Positions 45,650 through 53,994 of a stretch of DNA of 61,662 nucleotides are shown piece after piece. The notes under the pieces are model-generated. The model was not told the origin of the DNA, made no database searches, and worked only from the letters and a program-made list of their open reading frames with translations. The stretch lies in contig CACFJR010000003.1 in assembly GCA_902566755.1 (NCBI GenBank), positions 1 to 61,662 of the forward strand. The letters run 5' to 3'. The translations under genes and the position numbers were made by a program. This DNA comes from an uncultured Pelagibacteraceae bacterium. GTDB lineage: Bacteria > Pseudomonadota > Alphaproteobacteria > Pelagibacterales > Pelagibacteraceae. Within the stretch, counting starts at the first letter, position 1, and each line of letters starts with the position of its first letter.

Positions 45650-46420
45650 ATGTGCACCAAAAAAATGCCTAAAAGAAAAAAAAGAAAAAAAATTGAGCAT
45701 AGTGCGTTTTCAAAACTCGCAAGTTTTACTTCGAGCGCGATAAAAGATTACAAACATAATCAAAAGCTCAAGCAACAACAATTAGAAAAAGATTTAAAAA
45801 AACAGGAATTTAGTAAACTTAGTATAGAAAAAAAAGAATTAAGAGCTAAAGAAGATAATTTTAGAAAACAAGAAGAAAAATTACAGATAAAATTTGAAAA
45901 TTTAAAGCTTAAAGAAAGAGAATTAGAATTCAAAGAAAATGAATTAAAAACCAAAGAAAATTCATTAAAAGAAAAAGAGATAAATCTAAAGTTTAAAGGA
46001 GAAGAACAAAAAAATAAGGAAACAGATCTAAAAAAAAAAGAGAAAGAGCTTCAAATTAGATCTGAAGAACAGAATCGCAAAGATGTTGATCTAAAAGTGA
46101 GAGAAGATGAGCAAAGACAAAAAGAATTAAAAGAGACAAGACGAAAAAGAAGAGAACAAAAATTAAGGGATGAAAAAGAACAAGAGAAAAGAAATCTTGA
46201 GGCGCTTAAATTAAGAGAATGGGAAGAAAAATTTGATCGTGAACAAAAAGCAAGAGAAGAGCAAGAAAAATTAAAAGAGGAAAGATTAAGAATGAGAGAA
46301 AGTAATAAAAGAAGCAATGATGCTGACTACTCCAATAACAGTGAAGAGGTCTCTAATAACAGTGAAGAGGTCGCTCAGCAATTAGAGGCTCTCGATGTTG
46401 AAAATTCTTCTAAGAACTAA
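45650..46420 (+). CDS. Hypothetical charged coiled-coil protein
   Basis: A 256-residue protein of unknown function. A basic N-terminus (MPKRKKRKK) precedes a very long polar helix. From about residue 75 to 150 it consists of successive seven-residue units (KERELEF, KENELKT, KENSLKE, KEINLKF, KGEEQKN, KETDLKK, KEKELQI and so on), i.e. a heptad coiled coil or single alpha helix. The C-terminal 30 residues are Asn/Ser/Glu-rich and include a duplicated NNSEEV. There is no signal peptide or membrane helix. It abuts the convergent amidinotransferase gene with no gap. A structural or nucleoid role is only a guess. Confidence 0.72.
   Translation: MCTKKMPKRKKRKKIEHSAFSKLASFTSSAIKDYKHNQKLKQQQLEKDLKKQEFSKLSIEKKELRAKEDNFRKQEEKLQIKFENLKLKERELEFKENELKTKENSLKEKEINLKFKGEEQKNKETDLKKKEKELQIRSEEQNRKDVDLKVREDEQRQKELKETRRKRREQKLRDEKEQEKRNLEALKLREWEEKFDREQKAREEQEKLKEERLRMRESNKRSNDADYSNNSEEVSNNSEEVAQQLEALDVENSSKN
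46331..46372 (+). repeat. 21-bp tandem duplication inside the coiled-coil gene
   Basis: Two adjacent 21-bp units (46331-46351 and 46352-46372) differ by one base and encode SNNSEEV twice. In-frame length and near identity point to a recent duplication by slippage or unequal exchange. Confidence 0.85.
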
Positions 46421-47533
46421 TTATTGTTTCGGAAAATAATCTTTTAAATCCCCTTCCCTATATACATCTGCAGTACAACAGTGAAGGCCACCTCCAAAGG
46501 CATATGCGTCTCTTAAATCCACTGGGACAACCTCAAGACCAAGTTTATCTAATTGATCAGCTTGGTAAACTTCACTTTTTTCAACACAAACTGTTTTTGG
46601 ATCCAAAACGAGCACATTCATTGAAAGCCAAACTGAGGAATAGCATAATGGAGGTGGAGTATTATGAGCTGGTTGAGCTGAGTCTAATATTTTCCATCCA
46701 TTATCTTCAAAAAGTTTTCGTTGTGAAGCTGGTAACTTTCTTTGAGGATTATTTATAATTATACCCTCTGTAACAGGAGTAAAAGTTGCATCGATATGAA
46801 TTGGATATGGATCTCCTGGAAAATTAACAGCATGCACTCTGTGATTTTTAAAATGTCTTCTTAGCCAATCAATTCCACTTAAGTTTGTAGTAAAACCGTG
46901 TTGAACTATTAAATCCTTACCAAATCGTAATATATCTGCAGCATCAAATAATGGTTCTTCCTCCGTAGTAACAAAAAACTTTTTTTCAGTCCATTCAAGA
47001 CGTTTTTTTTCATCAATCTTATCAGATAAATAATCCTTTCTATAATCTGCATCTGTGAGTCGAGGTTTCGGAGCTGACTCATGTCTCATATTTTTATCTT
47101 TATCATAGTATTTTTTAAGTAAGGGTCTGTAATTTAAATATTCAAACCATCTACATCTATAACTCATTGTGGCTTCTAACATTTCGTTTCCAACTGTTAA
47201 AATTATATCTCTTGCGGGCATACATCCAAACATGCTTTCAACTTCCCAATCAGGTGTAGAAACTTTTTGATTGTGATTTAAAGGAACAGGTCTATCGACT
47301 TTGATACCTCTTTTTTCAAGCAAGGAAGCAAAATCATTTAAGAGTTGATTAGCTTTATCAACTGTATCTTTTGTCCGTGGTCCGTGTTGACCCTTCATAT
47401 CTGAGTCTTCGGGAACTTTTGCATCTAAAGCTGGCTCCGGCGCAGGTATACAGCAACCGTCTGCTCTTCCAACAATCACATGCTTAAGCGGATCCCACTC
47501 ATTCCAACTATTAACAATTTTTTTATTTGTCAT
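46421..47533 (-). CDS. Glycine amidinotransferase (AGAT family)
   Basis: A 370-residue amidinotransferase close in pattern to vertebrate AGAT. The catalytic residues can be placed: Asp in FDAADILRFGKD (about 197-200), His246 in HIDATF and nucleophile Cys352 in GGGLHCCTADV. The start NSWNEWDPLKHVIVG and the WLSMNVLVLD segment also match. AGAT moves the amidino group from arginine to glycine, giving guanidinoacetate and ornithine; bacterial relatives use other amines, so the acceptor is uncertain. It follows directly after a DMT transporter gene (TAA then ATG, no gap), suggesting synthesis coupled to transport. Confidence 0.87.
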   Translation of the reverse strand: MTNKKIVNSWNEWDPLKHVIVGRADGCCIPAPEPALDAKVPEDSDMKGQHGPRTKDTVDKANQLLNDFASLLEKRGIKVDRPVPLNHNQKVSTPDWEVESMFGCMPARDIILTVGNEMLEATMSYRCRWFEYLNYRPLLKKYYDKDKNMRHESAPKPRLTDADYRKDYLSDKIDEKKRLEWTEKKFFVTTEEEPLFDAADILRFGKDLIVQHGFTTNLSGIDWLRRHFKNHRVHAVNFPGDPYPIHIDATFTPVTEGIIINNPQRKLPASQRKLFEDNGWKILDSAQPAHNTPPPLCYSSVWLSMNVLVLDPKTVCVEKSEVYQADQLDKLGLEVVPVDLRDAYAFGGGLHCCTADVYREGDLKDYFPKQ

Positions 47534-48439
47534 TTAGTTTAATGCAATAAATCGTCTATTGTTCTTTATAACTAAACTATAATAAATTATTGAGATAAAA
47601 ATTAAAAAGCCACCAATAATTGTATTATTAGTAGGAACTTCATTAATTCCAAGTATTGGTAACCAAACCCAAAAAATTCCACCAATTACTTCCGTTAATG
47701 ATAATAGTGTAAGCTCAGCAGCAGGTATCATCTTTGAGCCTAAAGAATAAAGAATTAGTCCTACACAAACTAAAGTGCCGTGAACTGAAAACAAGCCTTG
47801 GTTACGGCTTGAAGAAATTAAATTACTGTCAGTCTCAACCAATATTACTATTGAAACTATCGCACAAATCAATCCTGCAATTGCAACAGTTGTAAATTTT
47901 GGAGTTTCAGGTCTCCGTCTTAGAGACACAGAAAAAACTGAAAAACCTACTGCTGATAAAATACCAAACAAAAGACCAAAAATTGAACCTTTATTAGTGT
48001 TGCCGAATGCTATAATTATTATACCAATAGCAGCAATAATTATTGCTATCCAAACATTAGTTGAAATTTTTTCTTTTAAAAATAAGAAACCTAAAAATGC
48101 AGTAATGAAAGGCATGGCCGCTAAACATAATAAAGTTATTGCAGCAGATGTGTTGGTAATGGACCAAATAAACGTGATCATAGCAATACCTAGGCCAACG
48201 CTTCCAATTAATCCCGAGACCCCTACCTTTTTGTAATTTTTGTAAAAAGACAATCCTTCTTCAAAAAATAAATATAAATTAAGTATTAAGAATATTGTAA
48301 TACCTCTTCCTAGAAGATACTGCCACGGAACTAATTCGGGTTGATCAATATGCCTTACAACTAAGGGTCCAAAAGACCATAAAATACCAGCCAGCAATAC
48401 TACGGGAATAGCTACTTTCTCATTTTTAAGCTCTAACAT
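47534..48439 (-). CDS. DMT-family (EamA) transporter linked to the amidinotransferase
   Basis: A 301-residue membrane protein with about ten helices and two EamA repeats. The repeat ends read CLAAMPFITAFLGFLFLKEKIS and LTLLSLTEVIGGIFWVWLPILGINEVPT. The N-terminal GILWSFGPLVVRHIDQ is typical. Its stop abuts the start of the amidinotransferase gene, so the two form an operon with a promoter in the 118-nt gap at 48440-48557. It may carry the guanidino product or an amino acid; this is inferred from linkage only. Confidence 0.85.
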   Translation of the reverse strand: MLELKNEKVAIPVVLLAGILWSFGPLVVRHIDQPELVPWQYLLGRGITIFLILNLYLFFEEGLSFYKNYKKVGVSGLIGSVGLGIAMITFIWSITNTSAAITLLCLAAMPFITAFLGFLFLKEKISTNVWIAIIIAAIGIIIIAFGNTNKGSIFGLLFGILSAVGFSVFSVSLRRRPETPKFTTVAIAGLICAIVSIVILVETDSNLISSSRNQGLFSVHGTLVCVGLILYSLGSKMIPAAELTLLSLTEVIGGIFWVWLPILGINEVPTNNTIIGGFLIFISIIYYSLVIKNNRRFIALN

Positions 48440-48557
48440 TTCAAATTAATATTATTATTCTCAATCTTTAACAACAAAAATTTAAGACAATTTTTGTCCG
48501 AATTGAGTGAATAACTTATCAACTGGTAAATTTAAGCTAATTTCATATAATCTCTAA

Positions 48558-48959
48558 ATGGATCTGAAAATTTTACGACTTGCTTCTGACACAAAACATC
48601 AAAAAAAACTATTAGATTTTACACACAATTCTAAAGCTAAAAATCCATTATGCGGGGATGAAATCCAATTATTTTTTAAAGTAAAAAAAGGAAAAATTTC
48701 CGGGGTTTCTTATCAGGGAAAAAATTGTGTTTACTGTCAAGCTTCTGCAAATTTAATATCAATTAATTCAAATGGAAAAAAAGTTGAGGAAATGATTGAA
48801 GTTTGTGATTGTGCCAATGAATTCTTTAAAAATAAAGGTGATCTATCAGAGAACTTAAAAAGATATAAGGAATTATTATGCTCAAAAAATATAAATAGGA
48901 AAGAATGTATACTTCTTCCCTTTAATGCTCTAAAGAAAGGTTTAATTAATGGAAACTAA
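48558..48959 (+). CDS. IscU/SufU/NifU-N-like Fe-S scaffold protein
   Basis: A 133-residue protein with the three-cysteine layout of U-type scaffolds: NPLCGD (near residue 33), NCVYCQASANL (near 57-60, with an extra Cys) and NRKECILLPFNAL (near 117). GKISGVSYQGKNC matches IscU/SufU. It could assemble Fe-S clusters or bind zinc and accept sulfur as SufU does. It is not in the suf operon at the other end of the window. It overlaps the HPP gene downstream by 11 nt. Confidence 0.82.
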   Translation: MDLKILRLASDTKHQKKLLDFTHNSKAKNPLCGDEIQLFFKVKKGKISGVSYQGKNCVYCQASANLISINSNGKKVEEMIEVCDCANEFFKNKGDLSENLKRYKELLCSKNINRKECILLPFNALKKGLINGN

Positions 48960-49413
48960 AAAAATTATCAATAACGGCATAGCCGGTATTTTTTCTGCTA
49001 TCACGATCGGTGTATTGACTCTGTTAACTTATAAGACCGATTATGGTTTATTTCTGGTTGCATCTTTTGGTTCAACAATGGTCCTATTATATGGTTATCC
49101 AGAAAGTCCTTTTGCACATCCTAAAAATATTTTTTTTGGTCATCTAGTTACTGCTTCTGTGGGTGTAATAGCTTTAACCTTTATTCCTCTACCAGAATAC
49201 ATTTTAATTCCAATAGCTGTCGGTCTTGGAGTTTTTTTTATGATCATGTTGAATGTTACTCATCCACCAGCTGGGGGTAATCCTATAATTGTTATTATAG
49301 GGTCTGCCTCATTTGATTACTTATTAAGTCCTGTCATCACTGGTTCTATAATTATTATAATTTTTGGGGTTGTATTAAACAAATTTATACTCAAAAAAAA
49401 CTATCCAAAATAA
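48949..49413 (+). CDS. HPP-family membrane protein
   Basis: A 154-residue protein with four to five membrane helices. The HPP motif lies in LNVTHPPAGGNPIIVI (about residues 100-115), and the first half shows LVASFGSTMVLLYGYPESPFAHPKNIFFGH, both diagnostic. Plant HPP proteins have been linked to nitrite movement across chloroplast membranes; bacterial roles are unsettled. Translational overlap with the NifU-like gene suggests joint expression. Confidence 0.85.
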   Translation: METKKIINNGIAGIFSAITIGVLTLLTYKTDYGLFLVASFGSTMVLLYGYPESPFAHPKNIFFGHLVTASVGVIALTFIPLPEYILIPIAVGLGVFFMIMLNVTHPPAGGNPIIVIIGSASFDYLLSPVITGSIIIIIFGVVLNKFILKKNYPK

Positions 49414-49505
49414 ACACTATTCATTTGCTAGACGCTTAATTATTGTGCTACAGTCCTTCATATAAATTCAAGATAATTGCTTTTATAAAAAAATAGGAGA
49501 AAAAA

Positions 49506-50705
49506 ATGAAAATATTATGTGTTTTATATGATGATCCAAAAGGTGGAATGCCAAAATCATATCCATTGAGCGATTTACCAAAACTTGAAAAATATCCTGA
49601 CGGAATGACATTACCTTCTCCTAAAGGAAGAGACTTTACGCCTGGTCAATTACTTGGATGTGTATCAGGAGAGCTGGGACTTAGAAAATTTTTAGAGAGC
49701 AATGGCCATGAATTTGTTGTTACTAATAGTAAAGATGGTGATGGATGTGAAGCAGACAAGCACATTGTTGATGCTGACATCGTAATTTCTCAACCATTTT
49801 TTCCGTATTACTTAACTAAAGAGAGAATAGCTAAAGCAAAAAATTTAAAAATGGCAATTACTGCTGGTATAGGATCTGATCACGTGGACTTGCAAGCTGC
49901 AATGGATAATAAAATTGATGTTGTTGAAGTTACTTTTTGTAACTCAAGATCTGTAGCTGAACATATTGTAATGATGATTGTATCAATGGTTAGAGATTAC
50001 CATAATCAACATAGAATCGTTAATGAAGGCGGATGGAATATAGCTGATGCTGTTCATAGAAGTTATGATGTCGAAGGAATGCATATTGGAACAGTTGCTG
50101 CTGGAAGAATAGGTCTTGATGCTTTAAGAAAAATGAAACCTTTTGATGTACATTTGCATTACTTTGACAGACATAAACTGCCTGACAGTGTAGAAAAAGA
50201 ATTAAATTTAACTTTTCATGATTCTGTAGAGTCAATGGTGAAAGTTTGTGACGTAGTTACTATTAACTGTCCTTTGCACCCTGAAACTGAAAACTTATTT
50301 GATAAAAAAATGATAAGTAAAATGAAAAAAGGCGCCTACATAGTTAATACTGCCAGAGGAAAAATTTGTAACAAAAACGATATAGCAGATGCATTAAAAT
50401 CTGGTCAATTAAGTGGATATGCTGGAGATGTATGGTTCCCGCAACCCGCTCCAAATGACCATGTATGGAGATCAATGCCAAATCACGGGATGACTCCACA
50501 CACGTCTGGAACATCACTTTCTGCTCAAGCAAGATATGCTGATGGTGTAAGAGAAATATTAGAGTGCTTCTTCGATAAAAAACCAATTAGAGATCAATAC
50601 CTTATTGTAAAAGATGGTCAATTGGCTGGAATGGGTGCACACTCTTACAGTAAAGGTTCAGCAACAAGTGGTTCTGAGGAGGCCGCAAAATATAAGAAAA
50701 AATAA
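49506..50705 (+). CDS. fdh: NAD-dependent formate dehydrogenase
   Basis: A 399-residue D-2-hydroxyacid-dehydrogenase-family FDH that oxidises formate to CO2 and makes NADH without metal or molybdenum. The N-terminal PLSDLPKLEKYPDGMTLPSPKG, the AITAGIGSDHVDL and VEVTFCNSRSVAEH blocks, the NAD loop GTVAAGRIGLDAL, NTARGKICN with catalytic Arg, and TPHTSGTSLSAQARYADG with catalytic His closely follow methylotroph FDH. A strong Shine-Dalgarno (AGGAG, 49495-49499) with 6-nt spacing suggests high expression. It fits SAR11 one-carbon oxidation for energy and reductant. Confidence 0.96.
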   Translation: MKILCVLYDDPKGGMPKSYPLSDLPKLEKYPDGMTLPSPKGRDFTPGQLLGCVSGELGLRKFLESNGHEFVVTNSKDGDGCEADKHIVDADIVISQPFFPYYLTKERIAKAKNLKMAITAGIGSDHVDLQAAMDNKIDVVEVTFCNSRSVAEHIVMMIVSMVRDYHNQHRIVNEGGWNIADAVHRSYDVEGMHIGTVAAGRIGLDALRKMKPFDVHLHYFDRHKLPDSVEKELNLTFHDSVESMVKVCDVVTINCPLHPETENLFDKKMISKMKKGAYIVNTARGKICNKNDIADALKSGQLSGYAGDVWFPQPAPNDHVWRSMPNHGMTPHTSGTSLSAQARYADGVREILECFFDKKPIRDQYLIVKDGQLAGMGAHSYSKGSATSGSEEAAKYKKK

Positions 50706-50708
50706 AAA

Positions 50709-50888
50709 TTGAGAATAAAAAAATTTTTAAGACCTTTTATTTTAACTTATCTTTTCTTAAGTGTTGCTATAGGTTTTTACCCAACTTTTGATTTTTACTC
50801 TTTTAAGGGTCAATCAATTATAATTGCTGTTTCAATCTTTAATGGAGTTTTGGGTTTGTATGTAAAGAAAATTGGAAATGATGAATAA
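50709..50888 (+). CDS. Small two-helix membrane protein (59 aa)
   Basis: A short frame from TTG at 50709 to TAA at 50886-50888, between fdh and selO. It reads RIKKFLRPFILTYLFLSVAIG, then a loop with YPTFDFYSFKGQ, then IIIAVSIFNGVLGLYVKK. That gives two hydrophobic helices with positive residues at both ends, so it is plausible as a real inner-membrane miniprotein. It starts 3 nt after the fdh stop and overlaps the selO start by about 11 nt. The start could also be non-standard. The function is unknown; no homolog is recognised. Confidence 0.6.
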   Translation: MRIKKFLRPFILTYLFLSVAIGFYPTFDFYSFKGQSIIIAVSIFNGVLGLYVKKIGNDE

Positions 50889-52326
50889 AGAAAAAACAAT
50901 TGGATGGAATTTTGATAACTCATATTCAAATTTACCAAAATCTTTTATTTATGAAATCTCTCCTGTTCCTGTAAAACGTCCAGATTTAGTAATTTTTAAT
51001 CATGATCTAGCTGATCAAATGGGTTTGAATTTTTCTAATGTAGATAATGAACAGCTAGCAAAAATGTTTTCTGGAAATTTGCTCCCAAAGGGATCTAAAT
51101 CTTTAGCTCAAGCGTATGCGGGTCATCAGTTTGGTCATTTTACGATGTTGGGTGATGGTCGTGCAGTTTTGCTAGGCGAACATATATCTAAAAGTAATCA
51201 AAGACTTGATGTTCAGTTTAAGGGTTCAGGTCAAACACCTTTTTCAAGAAATGGAGATGGAAGAGCAGCACTTGGTCCAATGTTAAGAGAATATTTAATT
51301 AGTGAAGCTATGCACTCATTAAACATACCGACGACTAGAAGTTTAGCAGTTGTGAAAACTGGAGAAAATGTGATTAGAGAAAAACCATTGCAGGGTGCAA
51401 TATTAACAAGAGTTGCATCAAGTCATATTAGAGTTGGTACCTTTCAATTTATTAGAACAAGAGAAAATTTAGATGAACTCAATACTTTAGTTAATTACAC
51501 AATTAAAAGACACTATCCTGAGATAGCAAAATCAAAAAATAATGCTTATGACTTACTCAGTAAATTAATTGACAAGCAGATTGAACTAGTAGTCAATTGG
51601 ATGCGTGTAGGATTTATTCACGGAGTAATGAATACTGATAACATGGCGATTTCAGGTGAAACCATAGATTATGGTCCGTGTGCCTTTATGGATAGTTATA
51701 ATCTAGGCACTTGTTTCAGTTCTATTGATCATATGGGAAGATATGCATATGGAAATCAGCCAGCTATCACCAAATGGAATTTGGCTAGGTTTGCTGAATG
51801 TTTACTAACTTTGATTAACCCAAAAAAAGATGATGCTTTAAAAATGGCAACAGAACTTATCGATAAATTTGATAAAATTTATGAGGAAAAATGGTTTAAT
51901 ATGATGAAAAGTAAGTTAGGCCTAATTGGTGATGATAAGGAAGATAATTTAATTATTTTTGAATTATTAGAGATTATGAAAAAGCAAGAATTAGACTACA
52001 CAAACACTTTTTTATTTTTAATGGACCATGAAATAAATGATAAAAAAAGTTTTCAAAATGAAGAATTTGATAATTGGAAGATAAAATGGCTGAAAAGATT
52101 AACCAAAGATAGCAAAAATCTAATGGGACTAAATAATCCTGTAATAATTCCTCGAAATCATAACGTTGAAAATGTTTTAAAATCAGCTGAAAATAATGAT
52201 CTGACACCATTTAATGATTTGCTTCAAGTTCTGAAAAATCCGTACACAAATCAAAAAGTTTTAACTAAATATCAGTCTCCACCACCTAAAAGAGATGAAA
52301 AATATCAAACGTTTTGTGGGACGTAA
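50878..52326 (+). CDS. selO: Protein adenylyltransferase SelO (YdiU)
   Basis: A pseudokinase-fold enzyme of about 482 residues that transfers AMP to protein side chains, linked to redox stress. I start it at the ATG pair at 50878/50881; a TTG two codons upstream is also open. LAQAYAGHQFGHFTMLGDGRAVLLGE, QFKGSGQTPFSRNGDGRAALGPMLREYLISEAM, GFIHGVMNTDNM and DYGPCAFMDSY are hallmark segments. The C-terminal YQTFCGT keeps the conserved cysteine, which is selenocysteine in eukaryotic SelO. It lies after fdh and the miniprotein on the same strand. Confidence 0.95.
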   Translation: MMNKEKTIGWNFDNSYSNLPKSFIYEISPVPVKRPDLVIFNHDLADQMGLNFSNVDNEQLAKMFSGNLLPKGSKSLAQAYAGHQFGHFTMLGDGRAVLLGEHISKSNQRLDVQFKGSGQTPFSRNGDGRAALGPMLREYLISEAMHSLNIPTTRSLAVVKTGENVIREKPLQGAILTRVASSHIRVGTFQFIRTRENLDELNTLVNYTIKRHYPEIAKSKNNAYDLLSKLIDKQIELVVNWMRVGFIHGVMNTDNMAISGETIDYGPCAFMDSYNLGTCFSSIDHMGRYAYGNQPAITKWNLARFAECLLTLINPKKDDALKMATELIDKFDKIYEEKWFNMMKSKLGLIGDDKEDNLIIFELLEIMKKQELDYTNTFLFLMDHEINDKKSFQNEEFDNWKIKWLKRLTKDSKNLMGLNNPVIIPRNHNVENVLKSAENNDLTPFNDLLQVLKNPYTNQKVLTKYQSPPPKRDEKYQTFCGT

Positions 52327-52329
52327 CTT

Positions 52330-52863
52330 TTATTTATAAGCAATTACATTTAAACTAATAGGCTCACCATTTGCTTCAAAATTACTGGTGTCATCAAAAA
52401 GTGAAAAAGTCTTTACTCTTTCAATATTTTTAAAACCTGCACTGATAAGGTAACCTTTGAGAAAGAACATATTCCAACCAAAATAGTGAAAATCATATTT
52501 ATCTGTTTGTCCACCAAACATCATTCTCTGTATATGCATTCTCGCACTATTTCCTTTAATGGTAAACCATTGTCGACATAAAATATCCATATCAGGAACA
52601 GAAACATAAAATTTTCCATTATCTTTTAACACTCTATAAATCCCTTTTAATGTTTCTTCTACCTGCTTCATGGGCACATGTTCAATGATGTGGCTTGCAT
52701 AAATTTCTTCAATAGAGTTATCATCAAATTGGCTCAGATCAGTAATATCACCTATAAAATCAATTTCATCCTTATTTGGGCTAAATCCTGCCTCGCCTCC
52801 AGCTTGAATATTCATTATCTTCCAACCCTCTTTTTTTTCCATTCCACCGATATTAAGTTTCAT
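52330..52863 (-). CDS. SAM-dependent methyltransferase-like protein (COG4627-like)
   Basis: A 177-residue protein. It starts KLNIGGMEKKEGWKIMNI, a degenerate SAM motif I (IGGxxxxEGW), and has DFIGDITDLSQFDDNSIEEIYASHIIEHVP and VLKDNGKFYVSVPDMDIL, typical of the small Methyltransf_11/COG4627 group. It lacks a longer substrate domain. COG4627 members often lie in polysaccharide clusters, but no such genes are here. It may be cytosolic. It ends 3 nt from the convergent selO stop. Confidence 0.78.
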   Translation of the reverse strand: MKLNIGGMEKKEGWKIMNIQAGGEAGFSPNKDEIDFIGDITDLSQFDDNSIEEIYASHIIEHVPMKQVEETLKGIYRVLKDNGKFYVSVPDMDILCRQWFTIKGNSARMHIQRMMFGGQTDKYDFHYFGWNMFFLKGYLISAGFKNIERVKTFSLFDDTSNFEANGEPISLNVIAYK

Positions 52864-52889
52864 ATTATTGCTACCTTACAATAAAAAAA

Positions 52890-53993
52890 TTAAAGAACAT
52901 ATGGTTCTGGCCTTGCTTTTTTTCCTAAAACTCTTTCAACTGCCATATTAGAAATATCAATAGATTGGTAAGCTCCAGTTGTGATTAATTCTGTCAAAGC
53001 TCTTCCGATTCCAGGTGCTTGCATTAATCCTCTTCCTGTAAATCCAGTGGCTAAATAAACATTGTCAAACTTTGGGTGCTTACCAACTACAGCATTATTG
53101 TCTAATCTGTTACAATCATAATAACCAGCCCACCCACCAGTTAGTTTTAATTCCTCAAATATCGGAACTCTTTGAGCAAGAGCTGGCCAAACTAATTCTT
53201 CAAAATCATCCCACGCAGGTTCAAGATCTTTTGCATGAAAAACAGATTTGGGGGATCCTGCAAGATACTCTTTCCCCTCTGGTCGCCAATAAACTCCGGT
53301 AGTTAAATCTCCAGTCAAAGGCATCTCGGGAATATGTTTGGGACACTTCACTCTAAAGACAGTGTGTTTTTGTGGCTCAACTGGAATATCTTCCAATAAT
53401 TCTTTTGTCCAACATCCAGCCGCTGATACGATGGTATTGGCCTTTATCTCTGATAAAGATTTTACTTCACCTTTTATAAACTCAGCGCCTAGCTCGATTG
53501 CTTTACTTTTGAGTGCTCCATGAAACATAAATGGATCAATCCAGCCTTCACTTTTATTATCTGTAAAAGTTGCTGTTTCAATGCCTTCATTGTTTATGTA
53601 AGGAAAGTATTGTTTTAGATCAGAACCTTTTATATTTTTTGTTCCCGCATCACATGCTTTATGATTTTCAAGAGCTTTATATTGTTCTTCAGCATGTTCT
53701 GCTCCAAACATAAGCAGATATCCGTTAGGCACCATGCTAGCAGTAGGTTTAGGATTTTTTTCTGTTTTTAAAAGTTCAGGTATTTGAAAAATAAATTCTC
53801 TAGCAAATTTCCCCAAAAGAATATTTTCTGTTTGAAAAAACTGTCTTCTGAAACCGCCTAATGATAAAGGGAAAGATGCTGTTCTATATGTTGGATCTCT
53901 TTCAATAACTTTTACTTTTCTTCCCTCTTTTGACAAGAAATAAGCTGTTGCAGCTCCTATTATACCACCACCAACTATAACAACATCATCCAT
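52890..53993 (-). CDS. FAD-dependent oxidoreductase, DAO family, FOXRED1-like
   Basis: A 367-residue flavoprotein. The FAD loop VIVGGGIIGAATAYFLSKEG is at residues 5-24, and the C-terminal signature reads GGWAGYYDCNRLDNNAVVGKHP, then LATGFTGRGLMQAPGIGRALTELI. This ending closely matches FOXRED1, a mitochondrial complex I assembly factor, and also sarcosine-oxidase-type enzymes. It probably oxidises an N-substituted or D-amino acid, with the acceptor unknown. It lies between a methyltransferase-like gene and TspO and may be co-transcribed with TspO, whose stop is 1 nt upstream. Confidence 0.85.
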   Translation of the reverse strand: MDDVVIVGGGIIGAATAYFLSKEGRKVKVIERDPTYRTASFPLSLGGFRRQFFQTENILLGKFAREFIFQIPELLKTEKNPKPTASMVPNGYLLMFGAEHAEEQYKALENHKACDAGTKNIKGSDLKQYFPYINNEGIETATFTDNKSEGWIDPFMFHGALKSKAIELGAEFIKGEVKSLSEIKANTIVSAAGCWTKELLEDIPVEPQKHTVFRVKCPKHIPEMPLTGDLTTGVYWRPEGKEYLAGSPKSVFHAKDLEPAWDDFEELVWPALAQRVPIFEELKLTGGWAGYYDCNRLDNNAVVGKHPKFDNVYLATGFTGRGLMQAPGIGRALTELITTGAYQSIDISNMAVERVLGKKARPEPYVL

Positions 53994-53994
53994 A

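Noticed and set aside
45760-46317. Minus-strand Ser/Leu/Phe-rich frames opposite the coiled-coil gene
   Set aside because: They are the reverse reading of Lys/Glu repeats (AAA/GAA to TTT/TTC), which automatically gives long open frames of low complexity.
48440-48557. Small RNA or tRNA in the 118-nt divergent gap
   Set aside because: No cloverleaf, no CCA-type end and no GC-rich stem; it reads as plain AT-rich promoter DNA.
49414-49505. Riboswitch upstream of formate dehydrogenase
   Set aside because: The 92-nt gap shows no convincing paired elements or known aptamer core; only a Shine-Dalgarno sequence is clear.
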